DNA from: WHSW01 sp033856255
Lineage (GTDB): Bacteria > Actinomycetota > Thermoleophilia > Solirubrobacterales > 70-9
DNA length: 64,000 nt
Direction: 5' to 3'
Assembly: GCA_033856255.1 (NCBI GenBank)
Contig: JAWVFH010000028.1
Span: 1 to 64,000 of the forward strand
The notes beneath the pieces were generated by a model, which was given only the letters and a program-made list of their open reading frames with translations, made no database searches and was not told where the DNA came from. A program made the position numbers and the translations under genes. Positions 1 to 9,403 of this stretch are shown piece after piece. Position 1 is the first letter of the stretch. Each line of letters starts with the position of its first letter.

Positions 1-433
1 CGTCGTTGGCGAAGATGTCGCCGGGGCGGATCTTCGGGTTGTCCTCCCAGCCGTTTCGGACCATGTACTTGATCGCGTCCGACATCGTGTGGACGTGGAC
101 GATGATCCCGGTCGAGAGCGCGATCGAATCGCCCTCCGGCGTGTAGAGGGCGAAGCAGAGCTCGCCGAGCTCGCGGACGATCGGCGAGGCGGAGATGTTG
201 AGCGCCGTCTCGCGCGCGGAGACGAGGCCGCCGCGCAGGCGGCTGAACAGCTTTTCGTACTCGATCGGCTCCGTGTCCTTGAGCGCAAGCTCGCCGGTGA
301 GGCCGTAGTAAGAGCCGGTCTCGTCGAAGCGCCGCTCCGACTCGGCGAGCATCTCGTCGAGGCGCTTGCCGTCCCAGCCGATCCCGCTCGCGGTCCGCGG
401 CTCGAGCTCCTTGGTCGCGTCGACTATCGCCAT
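1..433 (-). CDS. acxB: Acetone carboxylase alpha-type subunit (HyuB family), N-terminal part only
   Basis: The gene runs off the left edge; about 144 N-terminal residues are visible. The ATG lies in a TGATG overlap with the stop of the upstream acxA-like gene, so the two are translationally coupled. Visible segments such as EKLFSRLRGGLVSARET and NISASPIVRELGELCF are, from memory, characteristic of the acetone carboxylase alpha subunit rather than of general N-methylhydantoinase B proteins. With the beta and gamma subunits this family carboxylates acetone to acetoacetate using ATP. The gamma subunit would lie outside the window. Related ketone carboxylases (acetophenone type) cannot be excluded from a fragment. 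Confidence 0.8.
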   Translation of the reverse strand, partial: MAIVDATKELEPRTASGIGWDGKRLDEMLAESERRFDETGSYYGLTGELALKDTEPIEYEKLFSRLRGGLVSARETALNISASPIVRELGELCFALYTPEGDSIALSTGIIVHVHTMSDAIKYMVRNGWEDNPKIRPGDIFAND

Positions 434-2574
434 CAGCTCTCCTCGTTCGACAGGTGGAATATCTGGTGCACGTCGAGACGCGCCGAGCGCCCCGGTGGGA
501 TCGCGAACGTGGTCGCCGAGTGCTCGATGATCGCCGGCCCGGGGATCTCGTGGCCGGCCTCGACGTCCTCGAGCCGGATGATCGAGGTCTCGGCATCGCC
601 CTCGCGCCAGCGAACCGTCCGATCCGAGGCCACCGGGGGCGAGCCCGAGACCTCGTCGAGGTCCGGCAGGGCGGGCTTTTCGACCTCGACCGAGCCGTGG
701 ACGATCGCCTGCGTGATCAGGTAGCCGAGCTCCGGTGAACGGGCCGAGCGTGCGTAGACCTTGGAGTACGCGTCCTCGAAAGCGCCGATCAGCGCGTCGA
801 CGTGCTCGCCCTCCTCCATCTCCTGATGTGGCGAGACGATCTCGATGTCGTTGAGCTGGCCGTAGTACTGCATCCGCACCGAGTGGGTGAAATGGATCTG
901 CTCGGGTGCCACGCCGGACTTCTCGAACTCGGCGGCGACGCGCTGCTCGAGGCCCTGCCAGGCGCCGGTGACCATGACCCCGATCCCCGCCTTCATCGCC
1001 GCGTCGGCGATCGGCAGGATCGGCATGTCGACCGTCTGGTCGTAGCGATACTCGAAGTCCGCGCAGGCGCAGCCGTAGGCCGAGAACCCGGCGGCCCAGG
1101 CGGGGATGAGGACGTCGCGATAGGCGACGCCCTCGGTGTAGCCGGCGACGTGCAGCGGCCCGCCACCGCCGTAGCACAGCAGCGCGTAGTCGGCCGGCGA
1201 GTAGCCCTTGCCGAGGATCCGCCCGACCGCCTCGTTTCGAAGCGTCTGCTCGAACAGCTCGATCACGCCGGCGGCGGCATCCGCCACCTCCAACCCGAGC
1301 GGGTCGGCGACCTGGCGCTTGACCTCGGCGTGGGCGCGCTCAGGGTCGAGCTGGATGTCGCCGCCGAGGAAGTAGTCGGGGTTGACGCGGCCGAGGACCA
1401 CGTTGAGATCGGTGATCGAGATCGTCTCCAGGCCGCCCTCGGGCCAGCACATACCGATCCGCGCACCGGCCGAGTCGGGGCCGAGCTCGGGCCGGTTGGA
1501 GTTCGGGTTGACGCGCACGAACGAGCCCGTACCGGCACCGAGCGAGTCGATCCGGACGAGCGGCATGTTGAGCATGAAGCGGGCGATGTCGGGGGTCGGC
1601 GTGATCTCGAAGCGGCCGTCGGTGATCAGGGCGATGTCGAACGAGGTGCCGCCGATGTCGGTGCAGAGGACGTTTGGCAGCTCCATCCGGCGGGCTAGCT
1701 CCTGGCCGCCGACGACGCCGCCGATCGGGCCCGAGGCGAGCGTCGTCGCCAACTCCTTGGCCTCGATCGAGATCGTGCCGCCGTGCGAGGCCATCACCCG
1801 CAGCTCGAAGCCGGCGCCGGCGTCCTTGGTCTCGTCGCGGACCTTCTGCATCGTTCCCCGCGACGGTTCCGCCGCGTACGCCTCGATCAGGGTCGAGTTC
1901 AGCCGCGGCAGGTCGCGGCGCAGCGGATACAGCTCCGACGCCAGGTACACCGGGACCTCACCGTCGACCCCCCGCTCAGCCTTCACCTCGGCGACGATCT
2001 CCGCCACCCGGATCTCGTGCTCCGCGTTGCGATAGCCGAACAGCAGGCAGACGCAGATCCCCTCGACGCCGGCGTCGAGCAGCTCGGCGGCGGCCTCCCG
2101 GACGTCGGCTTCGCGCAGCGGCAGGACCTCGGTGCCCATCACGTCGATGCGTCCACGCACCCCCTTCATCTGATCGCGAGGGACGATCGGCTCGTTGTGG
2201 TGATGGGTCGCGAGGTGCAGCCGGTCCGAGTAGGAGAAGCCGAGGTACGTCTGGATCCCGCGCTCGATCCGCAGGTAGTCCTCGTTGCCCGCGGTGACGA
2301 TCGCGCCGATGTTGCGTCCGGTCCGCGACAGCAGCCGGTTGAGCATCGCCGTGCCCGAGTAGATCCCCGAGGCGATGCCCGGGAACGATTCCTCGGGGCT
2401 CGCGTCCCACTGCTCGAGCGCGTCGCGCGCCGACTCCATGAACCCGATCGACTCGTCCTCGGGCGTCGTCTGCGCCTTGCCGACTACGAACGAGCCCGCC
2501 TCGTCGACGATGAAGGTGTCGGTCATCGTGCCGCCGGCATCGATCGCGAGCACGCGCGGGTCCCGGTCAGCCAT
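433..2574 (-). CDS. acxA: Acetone carboxylase beta-type subunit (HyuA/oxoprolinase family)
   Basis: A 713-residue protein, close to the roughly 717 residues of characterised acetone carboxylase beta subunits. It starts with an actin/ASKHA-type phosphate loop (AIDAGGTMTDTF, residues 10-21), followed by VVGKAQTTPE and IYSGTAMLNR, which match that subgroup of the hydantoinase A family as I remember it. A second phosphate loop, CTDIGGTSFDIAL, lies mid-protein. The subunit is expected to use ATP to activate the ketone and bicarbonate in the cytoplasm. It is first in an operon with the partial acxB (TGATG overlap). A PucR gene lies directly upstream on the same strand and is a plausible regulator. 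Substrate identity is inferred. Confidence 0.8.
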   Translation of the reverse strand: MADRDPRVLAIDAGGTMTDTFIVDEAGSFVVGKAQTTPEDESIGFMESARDALEQWDASPEESFPGIASGIYSGTAMLNRLLSRTGRNIGAIVTAGNEDYLRIERGIQTYLGFSYSDRLHLATHHHNEPIVPRDQMKGVRGRIDVMGTEVLPLREADVREAAAELLDAGVEGICVCLLFGYRNAEHEIRVAEIVAEVKAERGVDGEVPVYLASELYPLRRDLPRLNSTLIEAYAAEPSRGTMQKVRDETKDAGAGFELRVMASHGGTISIEAKELATTLASGPIGGVVGGQELARRMELPNVLCTDIGGTSFDIALITDGRFEITPTPDIARFMLNMPLVRIDSLGAGTGSFVRVNPNSNRPELGPDSAGARIGMCWPEGGLETISITDLNVVLGRVNPDYFLGGDIQLDPERAHAEVKRQVADPLGLEVADAAAGVIELFEQTLRNEAVGRILGKGYSPADYALLCYGGGGPLHVAGYTEGVAYRDVLIPAWAAGFSAYGCACADFEYRYDQTVDMPILPIADAAMKAGIGVMVTGAWQGLEQRVAAEFEKSGVAPEQIHFTHSVRMQYYGQLNDIEIVSPHQEMEEGEHVDALIGAFEDAYSKVYARSARSPELGYLITQAIVHGSVEVEKPALPDLDEVSGSPPVASDRTVRWREGDAETSIIRLEDVEAGHEIPGPAIIEHSATTFAIPPGRSARLDVHQIFHLSNEES

Positions 2575-2660
2575 CTCTCACCTCGGCCCGGACCCTATTG
2601 CTCCACACCTGCTGGATTCTTCGCAACTATCGCCGGAGACGTGGCCGCGACTTGTGAGAT

Positions 2661-3842
2661 TCAGACAAAGTCGCGCTCATTCAGCTCCATCAGCCTCAGC
2701 GCCGTCTCGAGCTCGGCGCGGCGGGCCGTCACCGGGCGGCCGAGGCGCTCCTCGATCGTGCGCAGGCGATAGGCGACGGTGTGCTCGTGGACGCCCAGCA
2801 GCGCGGCCGCGGCCGAGGCGTTCTGGGAGCTGGCGAAGTAGGCGCGTAGCGTCCGCCGCAGCCGCTGCGAGCGAGCGTCGTGGCCGTCGATGCCACGCAG
2901 CTCGCGGGAGACGAAGGCGCCCGATCGCGCCTCATCGCCGACCAGCGACTCCAGGGCGACGTCGTCGTAGCGGATCACCGCCCCCTGGCGGCCGCGGACC
3001 GCAACCCGGTGCGCGTCGCGCGCCTGACGGTGCGAGATCCGAAAGCCCTCGGTGCCGGATGCCGGATCGCCGATCGCAAGCGTCGTCCCCTCGGGGACCG
3101 GGATCCGCTCGGGAACCCGGAACGGGCGCACCCGCCCGATCCAGGCCCAGCTCGTCTCGCCGGTCAGCGAGACCATCAGCTGGCGGGCAGCGCCGAGCTC
3201 GCCGGCCAGGGCTCGCACCGCGATCTCCGCGTCGGGGCCCGAGACGACGCAGGCGAGGTGCTCGAGGCGCAGGTCGTAGTCGAGCTCCCCCAGCGCGACC
3301 CCGGGCTGCGGATCGGCACCGTCGAGGATGTCGCGAACGAGCTGCGTGCGGCGCTGCTCGCGCGAGCGCATCAGCCGGTCGCGCTCCGCGGTGTAGTCGT
3401 CGGTGACAAACGACGCCAGGCGGTCGACGTACTCGAACAGGTAGTCCGACGCGGCGGCGAGCGTCTCGCTGCGAACCTCCGCCTCGGGATCCTCGCGCTC
3501 GACCTCGTCCAGCCACAAGCGCCAGGTCATCGCGTGCCCGATGCGATAGCTCCGCAACAGGGCCGCCAGCGGCAGGTCGAGGCGCGCCGTCAGCAGCGCC
3601 AGCTCGCGAGCGTCCGCCGGAATCGCCTCCGGCAGCGCCTGGTCGCGAGCCATCGACCCAAGCCCCGCGTCGATGTTGGCGAGACACGAGACCCGCACCG
3701 CCTCCCACAGCTCGGCGCCGTCGAAGCCGGAGAACTCGGTGACCGCCGCGCGGATCCGCTCCGTCATCTCCTCGGCGAGCTGCTCACGACGGGCGAGGAG
3801 TCGGTTCGCGATCGTCTCCAGCAACGCGGTCCGCGACGCCAT
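2661..3842 (-). CDS. PucR-type transcriptional regulator
   Basis: A 393-residue protein with the PucR/CdaR layout: an N-terminal helical segment, a central GGDEF-like divergent domain, and a C-terminal helix-turn-helix (about residues 325-385, with the typical NASAAAALLGVHEHTVAYRL). Members activate or repress catabolic genes by sensing small metabolites. The gene sits 86 bases upstream of acxA on the same strand and 2 bases after the stop of the upstream hydrolase gene, so it is probably cotranscribed with that hydrolase. Control of the carboxylase genes is inferred from position only. Confidence 0.85.
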   Translation of the reverse strand: MASRTALLETIANRLLARREQLAEEMTERIRAAVTEFSGFDGAELWEAVRVSCLANIDAGLGSMARDQALPEAIPADARELALLTARLDLPLAALLRSYRIGHAMTWRLWLDEVEREDPEAEVRSETLAAASDYLFEYVDRLASFVTDDYTAERDRLMRSREQRRTQLVRDILDGADPQPGVALGELDYDLRLEHLACVVSGPDAEIAVRALAGELGAARQLMVSLTGETSWAWIGRVRPFRVPERIPVPEGTTLAIGDPASGTEGFRISHRQARDAHRVAVRGRQGAVIRYDDVALESLVGDEARSGAFVSRELRGIDGHDARSQRLRRTLRAYFASSQNASAAAALLGVHEHTVAYRLRTIEERLGRPVTARRAELETALRLMELNERDFV

Positions 3843-3844
3843 CG

Positions 3845-4726
3845 CTACGAGCGCTCGAAGTTGACGATCAGCGCCTCGGCGATCCGGCCCCAGTGGGCCG
3901 GCGGCAGGTCGTGGCCCATGCCCGCGATCACGACCAGCTCGGCGTTCGGGATCGCCGCCGCGGTCGCCTCCCCGCCCGAGGGCGTGATCAGCGGGTCGTC
4001 GGATCCGTGGACGACCACCGCCGGGGCCTCGATCGCGCCCAGGTCCGGCGTGCGGTCCGGGGACGCGACGACGGCCGCGAACTGCCGCGCCGTGCCATCG
4101 GGGTGATAGCCGCGGTCGAAGGCGCGCTCCGCGAGCTCGCGCGTCCGGCCCTCGTCCGGGGGCTGGGTGCCGATCACGGCGCGGGCCTCGATCGTGGTTC
4201 GGACGTAGCCGTCGCGGTCGGTGGGAGCCCTGGTCATCAGCACCGCCATCGCCTCGGGCGTCGGCCGGCCGACATCGGGATCGCCCGTCGTCGACATCAC
4301 CGAGGCCAGCGAGAGGACCCGGTCGGGATGATCGATCGCGACCTTCTGGGCGATCATCCCGCCGAGCGACGCGCCGACGATGTGAGCGCGATCGATCTCC
4401 AGCGAGTCGAGCAGGCCGACCGCGTCGGCGGCCATGTGCTCGAGCAGATAGGGAGGCTCCAGGTCGCCGGCGGCGACCAGCCGCAGGTCCGGCGGCTCGT
4501 GCTCACCGAGGACGGTCGAGCGGCCCGCATCGCGGTTGTCGAACCGGATCACGTAGTGACCTGCGACGGCGAGCGCCTCGCAGAGCTCCTCGGGCCAGAA
4601 GATCATCTGCGCCCCGAGGCCCATGATCAGCAGCACCGCCGGATCGGCCGGGTCGCCGAACGCCTGGTAGGCGAGCTCGACCTCGCCGACGGAGGTGAAC
4701 TGCTCCCCTGTGATCGCGACCGCCAT
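3845..4726 (-). CDS. Alpha/beta hydrolase
   Basis: A 293-residue alpha/beta hydrolase. The nucleophile elbow is GASLGG, the oxyanion strand region reads LLIMGLGAQ, the acid is in HGSDDPLI and the catalytic His in IAGMGHDLP near the C-terminus. I chose the ATG at 4726 because the longer frame adds 42 Arg/Pro-rich residues with no family resemblance and would run into the divergent gene. The start codons of the two divergent genes are only 11 bases apart. The gene ends 2 bases before the PucR start. Substrate unknown; esterase or lactonase are possible. Confidence 0.8.
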   Translation of the reverse strand: MAVAITGEQFTSVGEVELAYQAFGDPADPAVLLIMGLGAQMIFWPEELCEALAVAGHYVIRFDNRDAGRSTVLGEHEPPDLRLVAAGDLEPPYLLEHMAADAVGLLDSLEIDRAHIVGASLGGMIAQKVAIDHPDRVLSLASVMSTTGDPDVGRPTPEAMAVLMTRAPTDRDGYVRTTIEARAVIGTQPPDEGRTRELAERAFDRGYHPDGTARQFAAVVASPDRTPDLGAIEAPAVVVHGSDDPLITPSGGEATAAAIPNAELVVIAGMGHDLPPAHWGRIAEALIVNFERS

Positions 4727-4731
4727 AGGCT
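4726..4731 (+). promoter_or_regulatory. Leaderless-type -10 box TAGGCT
   Basis: TAGGCT ends 6 bases before the ATG at 4738, with no Shine-Dalgarno between. This is the TANNNT spacing of actinobacterial leaderless transcripts. The box overlaps the start codon of the divergent hydrolase gene. Confidence 0.6.
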
Positions 4732-4737
4732 TTGCCC

Positions 4738-6105
4738 ATGCAACGTATCGGAGCGTCGGGGGTGGCCGGAGTCCTGCTTGCGCTGATCGTCGCCGCCGGC
4801 TCGCCCGCGGGCGGCGAGACGAGGGCGCCGGCGCATGCGAAGCCGCTCGCAACCTGCTTCTGGGAGGGGCCGATCTCGACCAAGCGGCCGAGCACGCGCG
4901 GCTTCGACGGGCGCAACTTCAACTTCCCCGAGGAGTCGGCGACCTACTGGCTCGCCCGCTTCAACCTCCCCGAGGGCGCCGAGCTGACGCTCACCGGGCG
5001 CTACCCCTACGGCCGCTACATGTCGCTGAACGCCTACTCCGGCGGAGTCCCGACCGACGCCCTCTCCGACATCGCCGTGCGGGCCGATCCCCGGAGCACG
5101 AACCCGTTCGTCGCCGGGCACCTGCGCGACCGGCGCCGGCGCTCCTGGACGTTGACGGTCCTCGACGCCCCCGTTCCGGCCGCGGCGCGCGAGCCCAACA
5201 CGCTCTACGCCCAGCCCTCCGGCGACGCCCCGATCGAGCTCCTCTATCGCGTCTACGAGCCCGACCCCGGCCGCGACCTGACCGGCGGCACCGGGCTGCC
5301 GGCGGCGCGGCTGCGGCTCGCCGACGGCAGCGAGCTCGACCCCGCCGGGACCTGCGAGCGGATCAAGGACCCGAACCGTGAGATCACCGTGCAGACGGTG
5401 CCGGCGGCCGTCTGGAAGGGCGCTCGCTCGGCGCCCGGGTGCGACCCGCAGACCAACCCGGCCTACGACCCGATCCGCTGGGAACGCTTCTTCAACATCG
5501 ACTACGCCTCCCTGGCCGTGATCAGCGACTGCACGGCCGCGGGCCGCCAGGCCCGCCTTGAGATGGGCGGCGACCTCAAGGGCGGCTTCTACTCGAACCG
5601 CGACAGCGCCTACATCTACGCCCACCTGAGCCGCCTGTTCGGGCCAGTGGTCGTCGTCAACGGCAGGCTGCCGCGCTTTCCCCGCACCTACACCCAGCCG
5701 CGACGGATGCCCGACGCCGAGCTTCGCTACTGGTCGCTGTGCACGGGCGAGTCGCGGGTGACGACGCGCACCCCCGACTGCCTCGCCGACCGCCAGGTGC
5801 TGGAGCGCAGCGGGCGCAACTACACGATCGCCGTCTCGACCGGCGCCGACCGCCCGGCGAACGCCCGGGCGCGCTGCGGCGTCGCCTGGCTCGACTGGGG
5901 CGACGCGGGCGACGGTGCCGGCGATCCGAACTACGGTGTCCTGGTGATGCGCAACATGCTCGTCTCGCCGGGCTACGAGCGCGCGATCCAGCGGGTCACC
6001 AAGCCCGGCGACGAGCCGGCGGTGATGGGGTCGCGGTTCCCGCGTGCCTCCTATACGACGACGGCGGAGTTCGAGCAGCGCGGCTGCCAGGCCGAGGCCG
6101 GCTGA
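4738..6105 (+). CDS. Secreted protein of unknown function
   Basis: A 455-residue protein that I do not recognise. It has an N-terminal signal peptide (about residues 1-25, with an AGGVLLALIVAAG-like hydrophobic core) and several Cys residues (for example CFWEGP, GTCERI, APGCDP, SDCTAA and a C-terminal RGCQAEAG), which suits a disulfide-bonded exported protein. The motif GRYPYGRYMSLNAY is striking but unassigned. The stop is 2 bases before the GTG of the glycosidase gene, so the two are probably one transcript. The start is ATG 4738 (TTG 4732 also possible) and is leaderless-like. Confidence 0.75.
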   Translation: MQRIGASGVAGVLLALIVAAGSPAGGETRAPAHAKPLATCFWEGPISTKRPSTRGFDGRNFNFPEESATYWLARFNLPEGAELTLTGRYPYGRYMSLNAYSGGVPTDALSDIAVRADPRSTNPFVAGHLRDRRRRSWTLTVLDAPVPAAAREPNTLYAQPSGDAPIELLYRVYEPDPGRDLTGGTGLPAARLRLADGSELDPAGTCERIKDPNREITVQTVPAAVWKGARSAPGCDPQTNPAYDPIRWERFFNIDYASLAVISDCTAAGRQARLEMGGDLKGGFYSNRDSAYIYAHLSRLFGPVVVVNGRLPRFPRTYTQPRRMPDAELRYWSLCTGESRVTTRTPDCLADRQVLERSGRNYTIAVSTGADRPANARARCGVAWLDWGDAGDGAGDPNYGVLVMRNMLVSPGYERAIQRVTKPGDEPAVMGSRFPRASYTTTAEFEQRGCQAEAG

Positions 6106-6107
6106 CC

Positions 6108-8348
6108 GTGAGACGGTGGGCGCTCGGCGTCGGAGCCGCCCTGCTCGCCGCGACCGCAGCGCTACCGGGGACCGCCGCGGCGGGCGTCAGGATCGACGAC
6201 GCCCGGGTGGTCGTCTCGGCCAAGGGCGGCGCCCGCGCGGTGATCGAGCGGACGCCGCTGCGGATCAGCTTCCAGACCGCCGCGCATCGGACGGTGCTCG
6301 CTCAGCTGCCCGGCGACGGGTCCGCCTCGGCGATCCGGCCGCCGCTGGCGCGCAACCAGTTCGGCAGCCCGGGCCCGGCCCCGCCGACCCTGTACGCGCC
6401 CTTCGGGTTCACGGTCGGCAGCCGCCAGGTGAGCCAGTTCCCGACCTACATCTGGCAGGGCAACCTGCAGTCGGTGACCGTCGGCGGCACCGTCTACGGG
6501 GCCGACGAGGTGGTCTCGGCGGTGCGCCGCGGCCGTGGCGCCGAGCTCGTCGCCTCGACCTCCGACCCGAGCGGCCGGCGGCTCGTGATCACCGTCGCGC
6601 CCGGCCGGGCCGGGACGCTGCGGGTCTCGGCCCGTCCCCAGGATCCGAGCGGAGTCGCGACGATGCTCGACAGCTTCGCGTCGCCGGCCGACGAGGCGTT
6701 CCACGGCTTCGGCGGTCGCCACAACGCGATCGATCAGCGCGGCAACGAGTTCTACAACTACCTCGCGCAGGAGAACTTCAGCTCCGGCAGCGCCGACGGA
6801 TTCACCCAGGTGACCCCCGGTTTCGGCTCGGAGTACCTGTTCCCGAACGGCGAGGCGGCCGCCTACTACGTGCAGTGTTCGTTCATCTCCTCGGCCGGCT
6901 ACGGGTTCCTGCTCGACCGCGACGAGATCTCGGATTGGCGCCTCGCCTCCGACCGCCCGGACGCCTGGCAGGCGGAGACCTTCGGGCCCGAGATCAGCTA
7001 CGTCGTCGCGCCCGGGCGGGCGCCACGGGCGATCGGCGCACTGACCGCGATCAGCGGCCGCCAGCCGAGACCACCGCGCTGGGCGCTGGGGACGATCCTC
7101 GACCGCCTGGTCGCCTTCCCCAGCGACCCGCCCGCCCAGCACCAGGCCGAGGTCGAGGACGACATCGCCAACATCGACCGCTACAAGCTGCCGCTGGACG
7201 GCTACCGGATCGAGGGCTGGCAGTTCCTCCCCGACGACGTCCTCGCTCACCTGATCGGCGAGCTGAAGCGCCGGGGGATCCACCCGATGCTGTACTTCCG
7301 CGCCTTCGTCGGCAAGGACGAGATCGGCACCGACGACCCGGCCGCGTTCGACGAGGCGGTGGCCCGCGGGTACGTCGCCACCCACGCCGACGGCTCGCCG
7401 TACGTCTTCAACTCCAACTTCAACGCCGACGGCGCCGTAATCGACTTCACCAACCCGGCGGCGGTTCGCTGGTGGCAGGATCGGGTGACCGCGGCGCTTA
7501 GGCTCGGCGCCGACGGCTTCATGCAGGACTTCGGCGAGCAGGTCTTCGACGACATGCGCTTCGCCGACGGCTCGACCGGTGAGACGATGCACAACCGGCT
7601 CCCGGTGCTCTACCACCGGGCGACGATGCGGGCCGTGCGCCGCTTCGAGCGCCGCCATCCGAAGCGGCGGATCTTCTACTTCACCCGCTCCGGCTACAGC
7701 GGCTCGCCGGGCTCGGCGCGCTACGAGTTCGGCAACTTCCCGGGAGACGAGACGACCGACTGGACCCGGTCCTCGGGCCTCGCCTCGCAGACGCCCGACA
7801 TGCTCAACCGCGCGATCGGCGGCGCCTACGGGTTCACGACCGACATCGGCGGCTTCTTCGACGTCGGCCCGTACCAGCCGACGACGGAGGAGCTGTTCCT
7901 GCGCTGGGCCGAATGGGCGGCGCTCTCGCCGTTCTTCCGCCTCCACGGCTCGGTCGGCGCCGGCACCCACACCCCGTGGTCCTACGACGACCGGACGGTG
8001 TCCGTCTACAAGCGCCTCGCCCGCCTGCACCTGCGCGCCCGGCCGCTGATCCTCCGCCTCTGGAAGCGGGCCGACGCCACCGGGATGCCGATCACCCGCC
8101 CGCTCTGGCTCGCCTATCCCGGCGACCGGGAGGCGGCGCGCCAGGACCAGGAGTGGCTGCTCGGGCCGAAGGTGCTGGTCGCGCCGGTGGTCGAGGAGGG
8201 CGCGGTGTCGCGCCCGGTCTACTTCCCGAAGGGCTGCTGGGAGAACCCGGACGACGGAACCCGGGTTCGCGGCCCGGCGACCCGTGAGGTCGAGGCGCCG
8301 GTCGATCGCCTTCCCTACTTCTGGCGCTGCGGCACGCAGCCGTTCTAG
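6108..8348 (+). CDS. Secreted glycoside hydrolase family 31 (alpha-glycosidase)
   Basis: A 746-residue protein with a signal peptide (about residues 1-26), a beta-sandwich N-terminal domain and a GH31 TIM barrel. The expected nucleophile is Asp474 in GFMQDFGE and the acid/base is probably Asp547 in FPGDETTDW; the downstream TTDIGGF is also typical of the family. FMQDFGE resembles the WMADFGE of sulfoquinovosidase YihQ more than the WxDMNE of alpha-glucosidases, but the YihQ sulfonate-binding residues cannot be confirmed by eye. The GTG start lies 2 bases after the preceding stop. The stop overlaps the convergent gene in a shared CTAG. A sulfatase gene lies 1 kb away. Confidence 0.88.
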   Translation: MRRWALGVGAALLAATAALPGTAAAGVRIDDARVVVSAKGGARAVIERTPLRISFQTAAHRTVLAQLPGDGSASAIRPPLARNQFGSPGPAPPTLYAPFGFTVGSRQVSQFPTYIWQGNLQSVTVGGTVYGADEVVSAVRRGRGAELVASTSDPSGRRLVITVAPGRAGTLRVSARPQDPSGVATMLDSFASPADEAFHGFGGRHNAIDQRGNEFYNYLAQENFSSGSADGFTQVTPGFGSEYLFPNGEAAAYYVQCSFISSAGYGFLLDRDEISDWRLASDRPDAWQAETFGPEISYVVAPGRAPRAIGALTAISGRQPRPPRWALGTILDRLVAFPSDPPAQHQAEVEDDIANIDRYKLPLDGYRIEGWQFLPDDVLAHLIGELKRRGIHPMLYFRAFVGKDEIGTDDPAAFDEAVARGYVATHADGSPYVFNSNFNADGAVIDFTNPAAVRWWQDRVTAALRLGADGFMQDFGEQVFDDMRFADGSTGETMHNRLPVLYHRATMRAVRRFERRHPKRRIFYFTRSGYSGSPGSARYEFGNFPGDETTDWTRSSGLASQTPDMLNRAIGGAYGFTTDIGGFFDVGPYQPTTEELFLRWAEWAALSPFFRLHGSVGAGTHTPWSYDDRTVSVYKRLARLHLRARPLILRLWKRADATGMPITRPLWLAYPGDREAARQDQEWLLGPKVLVAPVVEEGAVSRPVYFPKGCWENPDDGTRVRGPATREVEAPVDRLPYFWRCGTQPF

Positions 8349-9403
8349 TAGTCGACGAACCCGTTGAGGGTGATGGTGCCGTTCTGGCCGTCGAGGGTGT
8401 TGTGGTCGTGGGCGGGGACGTCACCGGTGATCCCCCGGTACTCGCCCGTGCCACCGGTGAAGGTGGCCGTGCCCGTGAAGTCGATCTCGTTGCCGGTGAT
8501 CACGTAGGTCATCGCCACGGTGCCGAAGGCCGAGCCGCGGTCGGCGTCGATTCGGAAGGTTCCGGTCGCCTGCCCGTCGGCGAGCTTGACGACCACGTCG
8601 ACCGTCCCGTCGCCGAACGGATCCCCGGAGACCGTGCCCTGGTCCTCGAGCGTCTGCGGCGCCGGCGAGCCGGTCGTGCGAGTCACGCCGGCCACGTCGA
8701 CGCGGTGTCGCTCGGCGGTCGATCGGCGCGGCAGCCTCTGGTACGTGTTGGTGAGGTCGTCCTGGACGATGGTCGCCGCGCCGTGGGCGCGCAGCGTGAG
8801 GTCGCGCTTGAGGACGCGGGTGCGGTACGACCACCCGGTCGGCAGCGCCAGGCGCCCGCCGAGCGAGCGCAGCTGTCCGATCGTCAGGGACGGGTCGCGG
8901 ATCTGCGAGTAGCTCTGCATCACGTAGTTCGAGCCGTCGGGTGCCAGCAGCTCGTAGACCCGCCGCCCCGCCTCCCAGGTCCAGGTGTTGTGGCGCGCGA
9001 TCGTGCGCTCGGTGTAGGTCGACTGGACGAGCTCGGCGGCGGTGCGGATCGGGATCGTCGCCACCTCGCGCATCCGCAGGCCGTCGAACGAGCGCACCGG
9101 GCCCGGGTTGCCGGTCGCCGAGTCCATCAGGAAGTGGCGCGGCCCGTTCAGGATCACCGCCTTGGCTCCGAGCTCCGACGCGAGGGACCCGGCGTCGATC
9201 GCCTCCCACTTGGCCGGCGGGCAGTCGTTGAGGCCGATCGTGTTGAAGACCGTGACCGTGGCGTCGGGGACCTCGCCGGTGAGGACGAGGATCTCGCAGT
9301 AGCGCGCGTCGTGGAAATCGATCGGCGGCTTCGCCGCGGCGCCCGCGGGCGCCAGAAGCGCCACCGCCGCGGCGAGGGCGCCGATCGCCCTGGGCAAACT
9401 CAT
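8345..9403 (-). CDS. Secreted two-domain protein with C-terminal allene-oxide-cyclase-like barrel
   Basis: A 352-residue exported protein with a signal peptide (residues 1-24, ending AAAK). The first domain (about 25-210: YCEILVLTGE, NDCPPAKWEAID, YVMQSYSQIRDPSLT) is a recurrent but uncharacterised actinobacterial type. The second (about 225-352) has the repeated beta-strand/Gly pattern of AOC or dirigent-like barrels (FTGTATFTGGTGEYRGITG). The ATG overlaps the sulfatase stop (ATGA), so the pair is cotranscribed. No catalytic residues are assigned. Confidence 0.72.
   Translation of the reverse strand: MSLPRAIGALAAAVALLAPAGAAAKPPIDFHDARYCEILVLTGEVPDATVTVFNTIGLNDCPPAKWEAIDAGSLASELGAKAVILNGPRHFLMDSATGNPGPVRSFDGLRMREVATIPIRTAAELVQSTYTERTIARHNTWTWEAGRRVYELLAPDGSNYVMQSYSQIRDPSLTIGQLRSLGGRLALPTGWSYRTRVLKRDLTLRAHGAATIVQDDLTNTYQRLPRRSTAERHRVDVAGVTRTTGSPAPQTLEDQGTVSGDPFGDGTVDVVVKLADGQATGTFRIDADRGSAFGTVAMTYVITGNEIDFTGTATFTGGTGEYRGITGDVPAHDHNTLDGQNGTITLNGFVDY

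Noticed and set aside
6162..8030. A 622-codon minus-strand open frame
   Set aside because: It lies antisense to the GH31 gene, whose motifs and signal peptide are clear.
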